Shown here in pieces: positions 17,501 through 25,262 of a stretch of 60,123 nucleotides of DNA (its first letter is position 1; every line of letters begins with the position of its first letter). This DNA is from JACKBJ01 sp964549495. Its GTDB lineage: Bacteria; Chloroflexota; Anaerolineae; Epilineales; Epilineaceae. The notes under the pieces were generated by a model, which was given only the letters and a program-made list of their open reading frames with translations, was not told the origin of the DNA and made no database searches. The translations under genes were made by a program, and so were the position numbers. The stretch spans positions 1 through 60,123 of the forward strand of contig CAZJWJ010000024.1 of the NCBI GenBank assembly GCA_964549495.1. Reading direction: 5' to 3'.

Positions 17501-17529
17501 ATTCTAACAGTAACAGTATTTACTGTCAA
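17501..17529 (-). promoter_or_regulatory. Promoter with palindromic operator of the MerR-VIT/VWA operon
   Basis: On the minus strand TTGACA (17529-17524), a 17-base spacer and TAGAAT (17506-17501) form a near-consensus sigma-70 promoter. The spacer contains ACAGTA-AA-TACTGT, a perfect inverted repeat at 17526-17513, followed directly by another TACTGT (17512-17507). Transcription would start at or next to the ATG at 17493, giving a leaderless mRNA. Confidence 0.75.
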
Positions 17530-17649
17530 TCAGGTCTCTGCCCAATTTGCTGGACTGGCAATTGCCCAGTGGAGTCGGTAGGGCTGCAAGGTCGTGTCAC
17601 GCTATGGTAGAGTCGGCCACACGGGACACTTCTCGGAGACCAAACCCGC

Positions 17650-18375
17650 ATGACCGACTATCGCGAAATCATCACGATCGAGCCCGGCAAGCGAGCCGGG
17701 AAGCCTTGCATCCGGGGCATGCGCATCACCGTCAATGACGTATTGTCGTACCTTGCGGCAGGAATGTCTGCGGAAGAAATCCTGAAGGACTTTCCGATGC
17801 TCACGATCGAGGATATTCAGGCCTGTCTTGCATACGCAGCCGACCGCGAGCGGCTCAGCCTGGTCCGACAGGCGAAAGCTTGCTCTTCGACAACAATCTA
17901 TCGCCGCGACTCGTCGATGCACGAAGGGCTCGTCAAGCCCAGCGAGCATGACGACGTCGGGTCACGCGCGGGCGGCGTCGGTGCTGGCCGACCAGCTCTT
18001 CGAAGACGGCCTGCAAGATGGCGCCGGCAAGGCGCAGTCCGAGGAGCGCCAGCGGGAGGGCCACGTAGCGCAGCGCGAAGACCGCCGCGAAGAGCGCTAC
18101 ATGAAGGGCAAGCGCCAGCAGGCCGGCCACGGCCGTGGCGCCACCCTGGAGGGCGCCGGCCGCATGGCGCGCCGCCGGCCCTCGCTGCCGAGCCCGAAGC
18201 GCCTTGCGCTTGCGCTTGGCGGCGCGCCGGGCTTGGCGGGCGGCCTCCTTGGCTTGGCGGCGCGCCTGTTTGGCCTGCCGATGGGCCGCGCGAGCACGAC
18301 TGCGGGGATCACGTGGCACGTGGGATCGCTGGCCTCGAACCTTGGGCGCGCCGGTTGACTCTACATCGGAGCTAG
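17650..18375 (+). CDS. DUF433 antitoxin-like protein with read-through tail
   Basis: Residues 1-75 form a complete DUF433 domain: TIEPGKRAGKPCIRGMRITV, VLSYLAAGMSAEEIL, FPMLTIEDIQACLAYAADRE. DUF433 proteins have a winged-helix fold and are commonly the antitoxin partner of DUF5615 PIN-like toxins. The normal stop near 17880 is absent, so the frame stays open for another 160 codons. Beyond about 17970 those codons are simply antisense to the zinc-ribbon gene (17933-19072). The tail is Arg/Pro/Gly-rich and I do not think it is a real domain. Start ATG follows GGAG. The loss of the stop coincides with decay of the adjacent toxin gene. Confidence 0.7.
   Translation: MTDYREIITIEPGKRAGKPCIRGMRITVNDVLSYLAAGMSAEEILKDFPMLTIEDIQACLAYAADRERLSLVRQAKACSSTTIYRRDSSMHEGLVKPSEHDDVGSRAGGVGAGRPALRRRPARWRRQGAVRGAPAGGPRSAARRPPRRALHEGQAPAGRPRPWRHPGGRRPHGAPPALAAEPEAPCACAWRRAGLGGRPPWLGGAPVWPADGPREHDCGDHVARGIAGLEPWARRLTLHRS
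17874..17961 (+). pseudogene. Remnant of a DUF5615 PIN-like toxin
   Basis: Read from 17880 in the third frame the sequence encodes LLFDNNLSPRLVDA, the characteristic N terminus of DUF5615 toxins, directly after the DUF433 domain as in intact toxin-antitoxin pairs. The frame then ends early. A +1 shift to the frame starting at 17917 restores the family-like HEGLVKPSEHDDVG. After that the similarity stops, where the oppositely oriented zinc-ribbon gene ends. No start codon survives at the expected place. I read this as a frameshifted and truncated toxin; the family match is from memory. Confidence 0.55.
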
Positions 18376-19072
18376 ACGTGGTCCCTTGGCCCGCCGAACC
18401 CGCGGCGCGCGAGGCGGCTTCGACCGCCCGTCGGGCTGCGTCCATGGCCAGGTCTTCGACCGGAGAGCGTTGTGCGGGTTGGGTAGATCGACGTGCGGGT
18501 CCGCCCCGACCGCGGTCGGACGAAGGCTCGCGCCCGGATGTCGGTCGCGAGCCCGTCGGTGTCATCGACGTCCGCCGCTTGCCCTGTCGAGAGCGAGAGG
18601 GCTTGGCCGTGGGCTTCCGGTCTCGGGCTTCCTCGGCTCGGCTCGGCCGGCCCCGGTGCTCGTAGCGGCGGAAGTGGGCCACGATGCGGTCGGGCGCGGC
18701 GGGGTCGACCGTCGTGTCCATCAGCTGCCAGCCGTCCACGGATTCACGTCGCGCCAGATGCTCCAGCTCGAAAGCCTCGCAGCGGCGACACTTCTCTTCG
18801 TAGGCCAGCCCGAAGAGCTCCTCGGGCAGCACCAAGGGCGTACCGCAGTGACCGCAGCTGCCGTGCTCCGACCGGCCGATGCTCCCGCGGAAGCTGCCCC
18901 CGATCTCGGCGCCGCGATCGCAGCGCGGGCAAACGGGTCCGGTCGCCTGGACGAAGACGCCATCGCCGGTGGGTTCCAAACCCAATCCACAGCGCGCGCA
19001 GCGGCTGGCCTCGCGCGCGACGGGTGCGGTGCAGCGCGGGCACGACAGCCCAGCCATCTCTTCGGGTTGCAT
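17933..19072 (-). CDS. Zinc-ribbon protein with basic linker and C-terminal membrane segments
   Basis: This is a protein of about 379 residues. The N terminus has five CxxC knuckles: CPRC, CARC, CPRC, CGHC and CRRC, consistent with two zinc ribbons plus an extra pair. A domain containing VAHFRRYEHRG follows. A long low-complexity Ser/Arg/Lys/Ala-rich region (about residues 150-310) includes a KQARRQAKEAARQARRAAK helix. Two hydrophobic stretches, AVAGLLALALHVALFAAVFA and LRYVALPLALLGLRLAGA, lie near the C terminus. Start ATG at 19072 is preceded by AAAGGA. The function is unknown. The 3' end overlaps the DUF433 read-through tail on the other strand. Confidence 0.65.
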   Translation of the reverse strand: MQPEEMAGLSCPRCTAPVAREASRCARCGLGLEPTGDGVFVQATGPVCPRCDRGAEIGGSFRGSIGRSEHGSCGHCGTPLVLPEELFGLAYEEKCRRCEAFELEHLARRESVDGWQLMDTTVDPAAPDRIVAHFRRYEHRGRPSRAEEARDRKPTAKPSRSRQGKRRTSMTPTGSRPTSGREPSSDRGRGGPARRSTQPAQRSPVEDLAMDAARRAVEAASRAAGSAGQGTTSSSDVESTGAPKVRGQRSHVPRDPRSRARAAHRQAKQARRQAKEAARQARRAAKRKRKALRARQRGPAARHAAGALQGGATAVAGLLALALHVALFAAVFALRYVALPLALLGLRLAGAILQAVFEELVGQHRRRPRVTRRRHARWA

Positions 19073-19313
19073 GCCGCCGTCCTTTCTCGATCGCGCATTC
19101 CGGGTGACTTGGCCGACGAATCCGGTCGCGAGCACTCGGAACAGGATTCCCCGCAGTCGACCGGGCCAGGCCCGGCCGTCGTCCCTTTGACTACGTCAGC
19201 CGCTCAACCAAGGTTGCATCTCGATCGCGGATCCGTGGCTCGAAGCCCGGTCCCGCGAAGTTCCACGACATTGGACCGTCATCCGCACCAGAAGTTTCGC
19301 CCGCGGCTGCCGC

Positions 19314-20756
19314 TCAAGCGGTCTCGGCCTGCTCGCGGCCGGGCCGGCCGTTGACCGGCGCGATGGGCTCGCCTTCGCGGGCGCGCAGCAGCGGTCCGCC
19401 GACCGGCAGGTAGTCGAAGCCGGCTTCGCCAAGGCTCTGGTAGTCCGGGATCATGCGCCGGCCATCGATGATCAGACAGGGCGGCGTGGCGCGCTGCACG
19501 ATGGTGTGAGACAGGCCGCGGAACTCCTCCCAATCCGTCGAGATGTAGATCGCGTCGGCGCCCTCGATGGCCTCGCCGGGGGAATCGTGATAGCTGATCC
19601 GCTCGAAGAGGTGGTTGTGCTCCGGGTTGAACCAATGGCGCCGAGCCTCGTCCATCGCCAGCGGATCGTAGGCGCGGATGGAGGCCACGCCGCGGGCCAG
19701 GAGCGACTCGACGGCCTTGAGGGCGGCCGAGTCGCGCATGTCGTTGGTGCGCTTCTTGAAGGCCAGGCCCAGGAGGGCCACCGTCTTCTGGTTGAAGGCG
19801 AAGCCGGCCTCGTGCCGCGCGCGATCGACCAGGTAGGTCTTCTGGTACTCGTTGATGTTGTAGACCGCCTGCAAGAGGTCGGTCGAGCGGCCGGCCTGGT
19901 TCATCTGGTAGATCAGGGACTGGATGTCCTTGCCAAAGCAACTGCCGCCGGCACCGTTGGAGACGTAGGAGCCCCAAGTGCTGATGCGGCTGTCGGCGGT
20001 GACGCCCAGCTTCAGGTCCTCCATGCGGATGTTGGGCACCGCCTCGGCCAGGCGCGCGCCGACCCCGTTCCAGAAGGAGATGTAGGTGAGCAGCAGCGTG
20101 TTGCCCATATACTTGATGGCCTCGGCCGTCTCGGGCGTGGTCTCCAGGTAGCGGATGCGCACGTGGTTGGTGAATTGCGGGTAGACCCGGCGCATCAGAC
20201 CGAAGTCCTCGGGCGTGTCGGCACCGATGACCAGACGGTCCGGCCGGCGCGAGCCTTCCATCGCCCCGCCCTGGGCCAGGAACTCGGGATTGGAGGCCAC
20301 GCCGACGTTGTCCGCGCCGTGCTCCGCCAATACGCGCTCCAAGCTTCGTGCCGTGCCGATGGGTACGGTGCTCTTGTTGACCACGACCACCCGGCGCCGA
20401 TCCTTGCGGGCCGCCAGCAGCTCGGCCAGGTGGTGCGCCGCGCTGAGGTAGTAGCTCAGATCGGTCGAGCCGTCGCGCTTGGGCGGCGTGTTGAGGCACA
20501 TGAAAAAGACCTCGGTGCCTTCGACCAGGTCCTCGATCGAGCTGGTGAAGAAGAGGTGCTGCCCCAGGTTCTCGTCCACCGCCGTGGCCAGGCCCGGCTC
20601 GTTGACGTAGCGCTCGATCTGCTCGGCGTCCCCGCTCTGGTAGGCCGCCACGCGCTGCTCGTCGATGTCGTAGGCGTAGACCTCATGCCCGTTCTCGGCC
20701 AGAACCGCCGCATGCGGCAAGCCCACGAATCCCGTTCCGACGACGATGATCTTCAT
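19314..20756 (-). CDS. UDP-glucose/GDP-mannose-type 6-dehydrogenase
   Basis: This NAD-dependent enzyme oxidises a nucleotide sugar twice to the uronic acid, for polysaccharide synthesis. The N-terminal Rossmann motif VVGTGFVGLP is intact. The central block contains the catalytic cysteine in GGSCFGKDI near residue 270, after SNPEFLAQG and the ETAEAIKYMGNTLL helix. The C-terminal UDP-binding domain has LGLAFKKRTNDMRDSAAL. The 480-residue length is in range for Ugd/WbpA-like enzymes. UDP-glucose is the likeliest substrate but the sugar cannot be fixed by eye. Start ATG follows AAGGAA. Confidence 0.93.
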   Translation of the reverse strand: MKIIVVGTGFVGLPHAAVLAENGHEVYAYDIDEQRVAAYQSGDAEQIERYVNEPGLATAVDENLGQHLFFTSSIEDLVEGTEVFFMCLNTPPKRDGSTDLSYYLSAAHHLAELLAARKDRRRVVVVNKSTVPIGTARSLERVLAEHGADNVGVASNPEFLAQGGAMEGSRRPDRLVIGADTPEDFGLMRRVYPQFTNHVRIRYLETTPETAEAIKYMGNTLLLTYISFWNGVGARLAEAVPNIRMEDLKLGVTADSRISTWGSYVSNGAGGSCFGKDIQSLIYQMNQAGRSTDLLQAVYNINEYQKTYLVDRARHEAGFAFNQKTVALLGLAFKKRTNDMRDSAALKAVESLLARGVASIRAYDPLAMDEARRHWFNPEHNHLFERISYHDSPGEAIEGADAIYISTDWEEFRGLSHTIVQRATPPCLIIDGRRMIPDYQSLGEAGFDYLPVGGPLLRAREGEPIAPVNGRPGREQAETA

Positions 20757-20889
20757 CTGCTTCGATTCCTTCTCGATGCCCGATCGCTGTCGGGCGGTCT
20801 AGACGCGTCGGGGTTACGCCCGACCCTTCGAACCACGGTGCACGTCGCGCCTCGCGCCAAGCGGCGAGCGGCGACCTCGGACGCCAGTT

Positions 20890-21627
20890 TCAGCGAACGC
20901 GCATCCGCTTGCTGCGGACGCGGCCGCCACCGGGCACGCGTCCGCCGGGCATCATGGTCTGGCCCGGCGGCTTCTCGAGGTGCAGGACCCACCACTCTGG
21001 CGTGAAGTCCTTCATGTTCATGCGCTTCTTGTTCTGCAAGGCGATCAGGTTGCGCTTGAGGCGTTCGTCGCCCTCGGTCTCCTTCAGGCCGCGCTCGAGG
21101 ATGCCGATGGCCTCGGCGCGCTGGCCGCGCTTGGCCTCGCACCAGGCGTAGGCGCCCCAGAGCAGCCCCTGCTTCTTGTTGGCCTTGACGGCGGCCTCGA
21201 AGACCTTCTGCATGGCATCGTAGTCGCGGACCTTGAAGTGGGAGGCGGCCAGCATGGCCTTGGCATGCCAGTTCTGGGCCAGCGTCCGCTCGAGGTAGGG
21301 CCTAGCCTCCTCGATGTTGGTCTTGTAGGCGTAGAGGATGGTGCCGACCTGACCGTCGATGATCTTGTTGACCAGCAGCTGCCATCGCGCCAGCGAGCGA
21401 CCTTCCTCGAGCAGCTCCAGGGCAGCGTCGAAGTCCTGGGCGCCGAGGCGCTCCTCGACCCGGGCCATCAGGGCTTGCAGCTGCTTGTTGGAGCGGCGGG
21501 CGAGCAGCACGTAGACGAGGGTACCGGCCGCCAGCGCGCCCAGCACGCTGGGCAGGGTGGTGGTCTGGGTCGCGAGGCCAAAGTAGACGGCCAGCGAGAC
21601 CGCCAGGCCGATCAGCAGGTTGATCAT
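20890..21627 (-). CDS. TPR-containing membrane protein
   Basis: This is a protein of about 245 residues. Two N-terminal membrane helices (INLLIGLAVSLAVYFGLA and VLGALAAGTLVYVLLARR) anchor a cytosolic helical region. Four to five TPR-like helix pairs follow, for example AQDFDAALELLEEGRSLARW, ARPYLERTLAQNWHAKAMLA, DYDAMQKVFEAAVKANKKQG and GQRAEAIGILERGL. The C terminus is basic and Gly/Arg-rich. TPR modules bind other proteins; the partner is unknown. I chose the ATG at 21627 since it begins directly before the first membrane helix and has GGGAG upstream. Confidence 0.7.
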   Translation of the reverse strand: MINLLIGLAVSLAVYFGLATQTTTLPSVLGALAAGTLVYVLLARRSNKQLQALMARVEERLGAQDFDAALELLEEGRSLARWQLLVNKIIDGQVGTILYAYKTNIEEARPYLERTLAQNWHAKAMLAASHFKVRDYDAMQKVFEAAVKANKKQGLLWGAYAWCEAKRGQRAEAIGILERGLKETEGDERLKRNLIALQNKKRMNMKDFTPEWWVLHLEKPPGQTMMPGGRVPGGGRVRSKRMRVR

Positions 21628-21796
21628 CGAAAGCTGGCTCCCATGGTCGATTGCGACAACTCCTGCGAGCCCGCAGCCGGACTCGTCGGTCGCTCGATCA
21701 TAGCACATGCGAGCATGCCATTCTGCGAGGTCAGGTGCGTCCGAAGGGTGTAGCTACCCGGCGACTCGGAGTCGCGGAAGGGACGTCGGCGCCGGA

Positions 21797-22648
21797 TCAA
21801 GGGATGGACTGCGTCAAGAAGTCTTGCCACGATCGCATGACGCTCTCGTGTTCTAGCAGATCGTCATGACGCCCGCCTTCGATTTCGAGGTAGCGCGCGC
21901 CTTCGATCGAGGCGGCCAGGGCGCGTCCGTGCGAGACGGGGATCGTGTTGTCGCGGTCGCCGTGGAGGATCAACACCGGCAGGGAGAGGTCGGGGGCTCG
22001 GGACATGCTGTCGAAGGGATGACGCAGGAATACTCGCACCGGGAGGAAGGGATAGCGCGCGGCGGCGATGTCGGCCACGCTGGTGAAGCTGGCCTCGACG
22101 ACCAAGGCGCCGGCCTCCACCTCGCTGGCCAGGCCAACCGCGACGCCGCCGCCCAGGCTCCGGCCGTGGATCGCGATACGCGGGCCGGGCAGGTCCCGCT
22201 CCTCGGTCAGGAAGCGCCAGGCGGCCCGCGCGTCCTGGCGCAGACCGCGCTCGGAGGGTCGGCCTTCGCTACCGGGATAACCCCGGTAGTCGACCACCAG
22301 GACCTCCCAGCCCGAGGCAAGAAGTCGGTCCACCGGCAGGTGCGGTGAAGGCAGGGAGGAGGCGTTGCCATCGAAGTACAAGAGCGCGCGGCCCTGCGAC
22401 CGGTCGGGGATCCAATGCCAAGCGTAGATCTGGACGCCGTCCTCGGCCCGGAGCCGCAGCTCCTGTGCTCCGGCCTCCGAGGCGGCAGCCGAGAGGATCT
22501 GGGCATCGATCCGGGGCGGGAAGAAGATCATCGAGTCCTGCCGCAGCAAGAGCAGCAGGGTCAGCGCGGCAAGGACGGTGGCCACGAAGGCCAGCGTGGC
22601 GACGAACACGCGCGCGACGAAGCTCCGGCGCAGCCACCACCGAAGCAC
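21797..22648 (-). CDS. Membrane-anchored alpha/beta hydrolase
   Basis: This 283-residue hydrolase begins with a single membrane anchor (VFVATLAFVATVLAALTLLLLL) and the FFPP segment typical of the BEM46/ABHD13-like group. The catalytic triad is readable: nucleophile in HGRSLGG (near residue 162), acid in HGDRDNTIP and histidine in GGRHDDLL. The oxyanion region is YFDGNASSLP. The substrate is unknown. The GTG start lies three bases after the TGA of the upstream MTHFR-like gene (TGACCGGTG), so the two are probably cotranslated. Confidence 0.85.
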   Translation of the reverse strand: MLRWWLRRSFVARVFVATLAFVATVLAALTLLLLLRQDSMIFFPPRIDAQILSAAASEAGAQELRLRAEDGVQIYAWHWIPDRSQGRALLYFDGNASSLPSPHLPVDRLLASGWEVLVVDYRGYPGSEGRPSERGLRQDARAAWRFLTEERDLPGPRIAIHGRSLGGGVAVGLASEVEAGALVVEASFTSVADIAAARYPFLPVRVFLRHPFDSMSRAPDLSLPVLILHGDRDNTIPVSHGRALAASIEGARYLEIEGGRHDDLLEHESVMRSWQDFLTQSIP

Positions 22649-22651
22649 CGG

Positions 22652-23575
22652 TCAGGCCTCGACGCCGAGGATGCGCCCGAACTCCTCGGCCAGCTCGAAG
22701 GCGGCGCGGACGTTGCGCGGGTCGCGGGTGTTGATGTACTCGACGTTGACCGCCAGGCGATCTTCCGGGATGCCGATTTCGGAGGCGAAGGTCTTCAGGC
22801 GCTCCCAGACCAGCATCAGGTGGCCGACGGAGGCCTCTCCCATGTTGCGGGCGCCGGTGAGCATGCGTTCGACGTCGGCCGGCACGTAGACGCCCAGGTA
22901 CTTCTTGGCAAAGCTCAAATCGTCGGCGCAGACGAAGGGCGAGAAGGTGAAAAAGAGCTTGGGGAAGTCCTCCGGTTCGAGAGCGCGGCACATGTCCAAC
23001 AGCAGGCAGCTCATCCACTCGGCTTCGTAGAGCAGCTGGGTGGAGTAGAAGCCCATCTGCCAGGTGTGGATCTTGTCCTGGATGCGGGCGATCTCGTCCA
23101 GGCGGGCCGGCCGGCCCGCGAACTCGCGCCGCCGGGTGGGGATGATGATCCCACCGGTGTGAAAGCCCTTGCGGTGGGCCACCTTGTTGGCGCTGCCGAT
23201 GGTCAGCGCGTCCGGGCCGTAGTCCTTGCCGCTGGTGTCCCCGCCGACGACGAAGACATCCTGGCAGCCCAGCTCGGCCGCCTCGTCGAGCCAGGACTCG
23301 AAGCCCGGACGGTCGGAAGCCACCGCCACCTTGTAGAGGCAGATCGGCTTGTCGGCCCGCTGGCGCATCCAACGCGCGAAGTCCAGGTTGCTCACCCGCT
23401 GGCGCTCGCGCCCGAACTCGGCATCGTCCTGGATGTCCGGCGCGCTGAGCACGTCGAAGCGGGTGTAGGCCCGCAGGCAATGCTCCAGGATGGCATAGGC
23501 CTTGTCCTGGTGCTGGACCATGGGCGGGCAGGCCTCCAGGACCACCCGCGCCGATTGCATCGCCGATTGGCTCAT
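22652..23575 (-). CDS. Methylenetetrahydrofolate reductase-like TIM-barrel protein
   Basis: This is a protein of about 307 residues. Alternating strands and helices, with DVFVVGGDTSGKDYGP in the position of the MTHFR LTGD region, point to the FAD-linked MTHFR superfamily. Other conserved-looking blocks are ADKPICLYKVAV and KLFFTFSPFVCADDLSFA. It is close to the length of bacterial MetF but lacks obvious MetF signatures, so it may be a non-canonical MTHFR or another flavin oxidoreductase. I chose the ATG at 23575, which has GGGGAGGGGAG upstream. It is followed at once by the hydrolase gene. Confidence 0.5.
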   Translation of the reverse strand: MSQSAMQSARVVLEACPPMVQHQDKAYAILEHCLRAYTRFDVLSAPDIQDDAEFGRERQRVSNLDFARWMRQRADKPICLYKVAVASDRPGFESWLDEAAELGCQDVFVVGGDTSGKDYGPDALTIGSANKVAHRKGFHTGGIIIPTRRREFAGRPARLDEIARIQDKIHTWQMGFYSTQLLYEAEWMSCLLLDMCRALEPEDFPKLFFTFSPFVCADDLSFAKKYLGVYVPADVERMLTGARNMGEASVGHLMLVWERLKTFASEIGIPEDRLAVNVEYINTRDPRNVRAAFELAEEFGRILGVEA

Positions 23576-23771
23576 CGCGCTCCCCTCCCCTCGCTGCGGC
23601 CCGCTCGGCCGGACCGGGCTGGAATTGTGTCGGAGCCCGAGCGCCGGTCCAAACCCTGGCCTACAATTGACCGCGACGTCCGCTTGACCGACAGTCCGGT
23701 TCGACACGTGAACCCGCGCCGCGGGCACGATGATCGAGGCGCGAGCTTCGAGGCCGCCAGCGAGCAGCGAC

Positions 23772-24461
23772 ATGAACGACAAGATCCAAGCCCGCCTGGT
23801 CGATTCGGGCCCCGCGCGCGCCGCGCTGGGCCTGGCGCATCGGGTGCACGAGCCCGAAGTCGAAGGGCCCCATCCGACCGTCGTGATGCTGCACGGCCTG
23901 TCGGGCGATGACCGTTCGATGTGGGTCTTCGCGCCGCGCTTGCCGGAGGGCTGGCTGCTGGTGGCGCCGCGCGCGCCCCGTGCCGCCTCCGTCGGTGGCT
24001 ACGCCTGGCTGCCTCGCCAAGCGGACGAATGGCCGGACATCGATCGCTTCGACCCATCGGTCGACCTGATCGCGGATCTCTTGAACGCCCTACCGGCGAC
24101 CTATGGGGCCGATCCACAGCAACTGTGGCTGATGGGCTTCAGCCAGGGCGCGGCCCTGGCCTTCGCAACGGCGCTTCGCGAGCCGGAGCGGATCCGCGGC
24201 GTGGCCGGCTTGGTCGGCTTCCTACCCGAGGGTTTCGAGGCTCGGGCCGAGGGCCGACCGCTGGAGGGGATGCCGGCCTTCATGGCGGCCGGCCGGCGCG
24301 ATCCGATGGTCCCCATCCAGCGCGCCGTGGCCGCGGCGAAAGCCCTGCGCGAGGCGGGCGCGGCGCTGGACTTCCGCGACTACGAGGCCGGCCACAAGCT
24401 CAGCCTCCAGGGCCTGCGCGATCTGGGCGCCTGGTGGCAAGCCCGCCGAGAGGAGGCTTGA
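23772..24461 (+). CDS. Alpha/beta hydrolase, phospholipase/carboxylesterase family
   Basis: This is a 229-residue serine hydrolase of the small carboxylesterase (dienelactone hydrolase/YpfH-like) group. VVMLHGLSGDDRSMW supplies the oxyanion loop, GFSQGA the nucleophilic serine near residue 123, AAGRRDPMVPI the aspartate and EAGHKLS the histidine. It has no signal peptide, so it acts in the cytosol. The natural substrate is unknown. The downstream Nudix gene starts three bases after its stop, so they form an operon. Confidence 0.85.
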   Translation: MNDKIQARLVDSGPARAALGLAHRVHEPEVEGPHPTVVMLHGLSGDDRSMWVFAPRLPEGWLLVAPRAPRAASVGGYAWLPRQADEWPDIDRFDPSVDLIADLLNALPATYGADPQQLWLMGFSQGAALAFATALREPERIRGVAGLVGFLPEGFEARAEGRPLEGMPAFMAAGRRDPMVPIQRAVAAAKALREAGAALDFRDYEAGHKLSLQGLRDLGAWWQARREEA

Positions 24462-24464
24462 CCG

Positions 24465-25145
24465 GTGAGCGAACCGACCGGGACGCCGGCCTCGGACCCT
24501 GGTGACGCCGATCCCGTTCCCGAGATCCGGGTCGGACGCCGCGAGCGGGCTCGCGCCAAGCCGGTCGGGCGGGCCTTGGGCTGGCGCATCCGGGACACGC
24601 GCTACCTCTACCAGAGCGACTGGTTCGATCTGCGCCAGGACGATCTGCAGCTGCCCTCCGGCGCTCCGGCCCGCTTCACCTACGTCGAGCATCCCGGCTT
24701 CGTCTCGGTCGTGCCGCTAACGGCCGAGGGCCAGATCGTCCTGATCCGAAGCTATCGCTTCACCATCGACGGTTGGTGCTGGGAGGTACCGGCCGGCGGG
24801 GTGGGCAACAAGCCGGGCGCCAGCGCGCGCGAGGTCGCGATGGCCGAGCTGCGCGAGGAGACCGGCTACGAGGTCGCAGGTAGGCTGGAACGCGTGGCGG
24901 GATACCACAACGCCATCGGCAACAGCCAGACGCCGGCCGAGGTCTTCCTGGCCACGGGCGTCCGGCCGGCCGGCGCGCAGCGTCTGGATGCGACCGAAGC
25001 GATCGAGGTGCGGCCCCGACCGGCCCGAGAGGTGTTTCGCATGGCGCGGAGCGGAGACATCCAGGACGGTGCCAGCGCGCTGGCCATCCTGCTCTGCCAG
25101 GCGCGCATCGAGGCCGAATTGGCCGGCTCTGGCGGTGGCGGATGA
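24465..25145 (+). CDS. Nudix hydrolase with altered Nudix box
   Basis: This 226-residue protein is of the ADP-ribose pyrophosphatase type (VEHPGFVSVVPLTAEGQIVL and SYRFTIDGWCWEVPAGG). The Nudix box is divergent: the region after PAGG is about two residues longer than usual, the early glutamate is replaced by alanine (KPGASA), and the Arg of REUxEExGU is alanine (AELREETGY). The metal-binding glutamates of the last motif remain. Activity is therefore plausible but not assured. The GTG start follows the esterase stop within TGACCGGTG, with GAGGAGG in the esterase end. An acidic N-terminal extension of about 40 residues precedes the domain. Confidence 0.8.
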   Translation: MSEPTGTPASDPGDADPVPEIRVGRRERARAKPVGRALGWRIRDTRYLYQSDWFDLRQDDLQLPSGAPARFTYVEHPGFVSVVPLTAEGQIVLIRSYRFTIDGWCWEVPAGGVGNKPGASAREVAMAELREETGYEVAGRLERVAGYHNAIGNSQTPAEVFLATGVRPAGAQRLDATEAIEVRPRPAREVFRMARSGDIQDGASALAILLCQARIEAELAGSGGGG

Positions 25146-25262
25146 TCCAGCGGCATGGTCGGCGTTGAAAGCGACCCGCCCCGACTCGCGTCTGCACCTG
25201 GGCGATCGCGACCTCCGCGGTCCTGCGGATTGCGTCGATCGGTCGTCGCATTGGAGCCCAGC

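Noticed and set aside
23628..23668. AATTGT/ACAATT inverted repeat between divergent genes as an operator
   Set aside because: The arms are only six bases, 29 bases apart, and one arm coincides with a -10-like TACAAT. Chance is a sufficient explanation.
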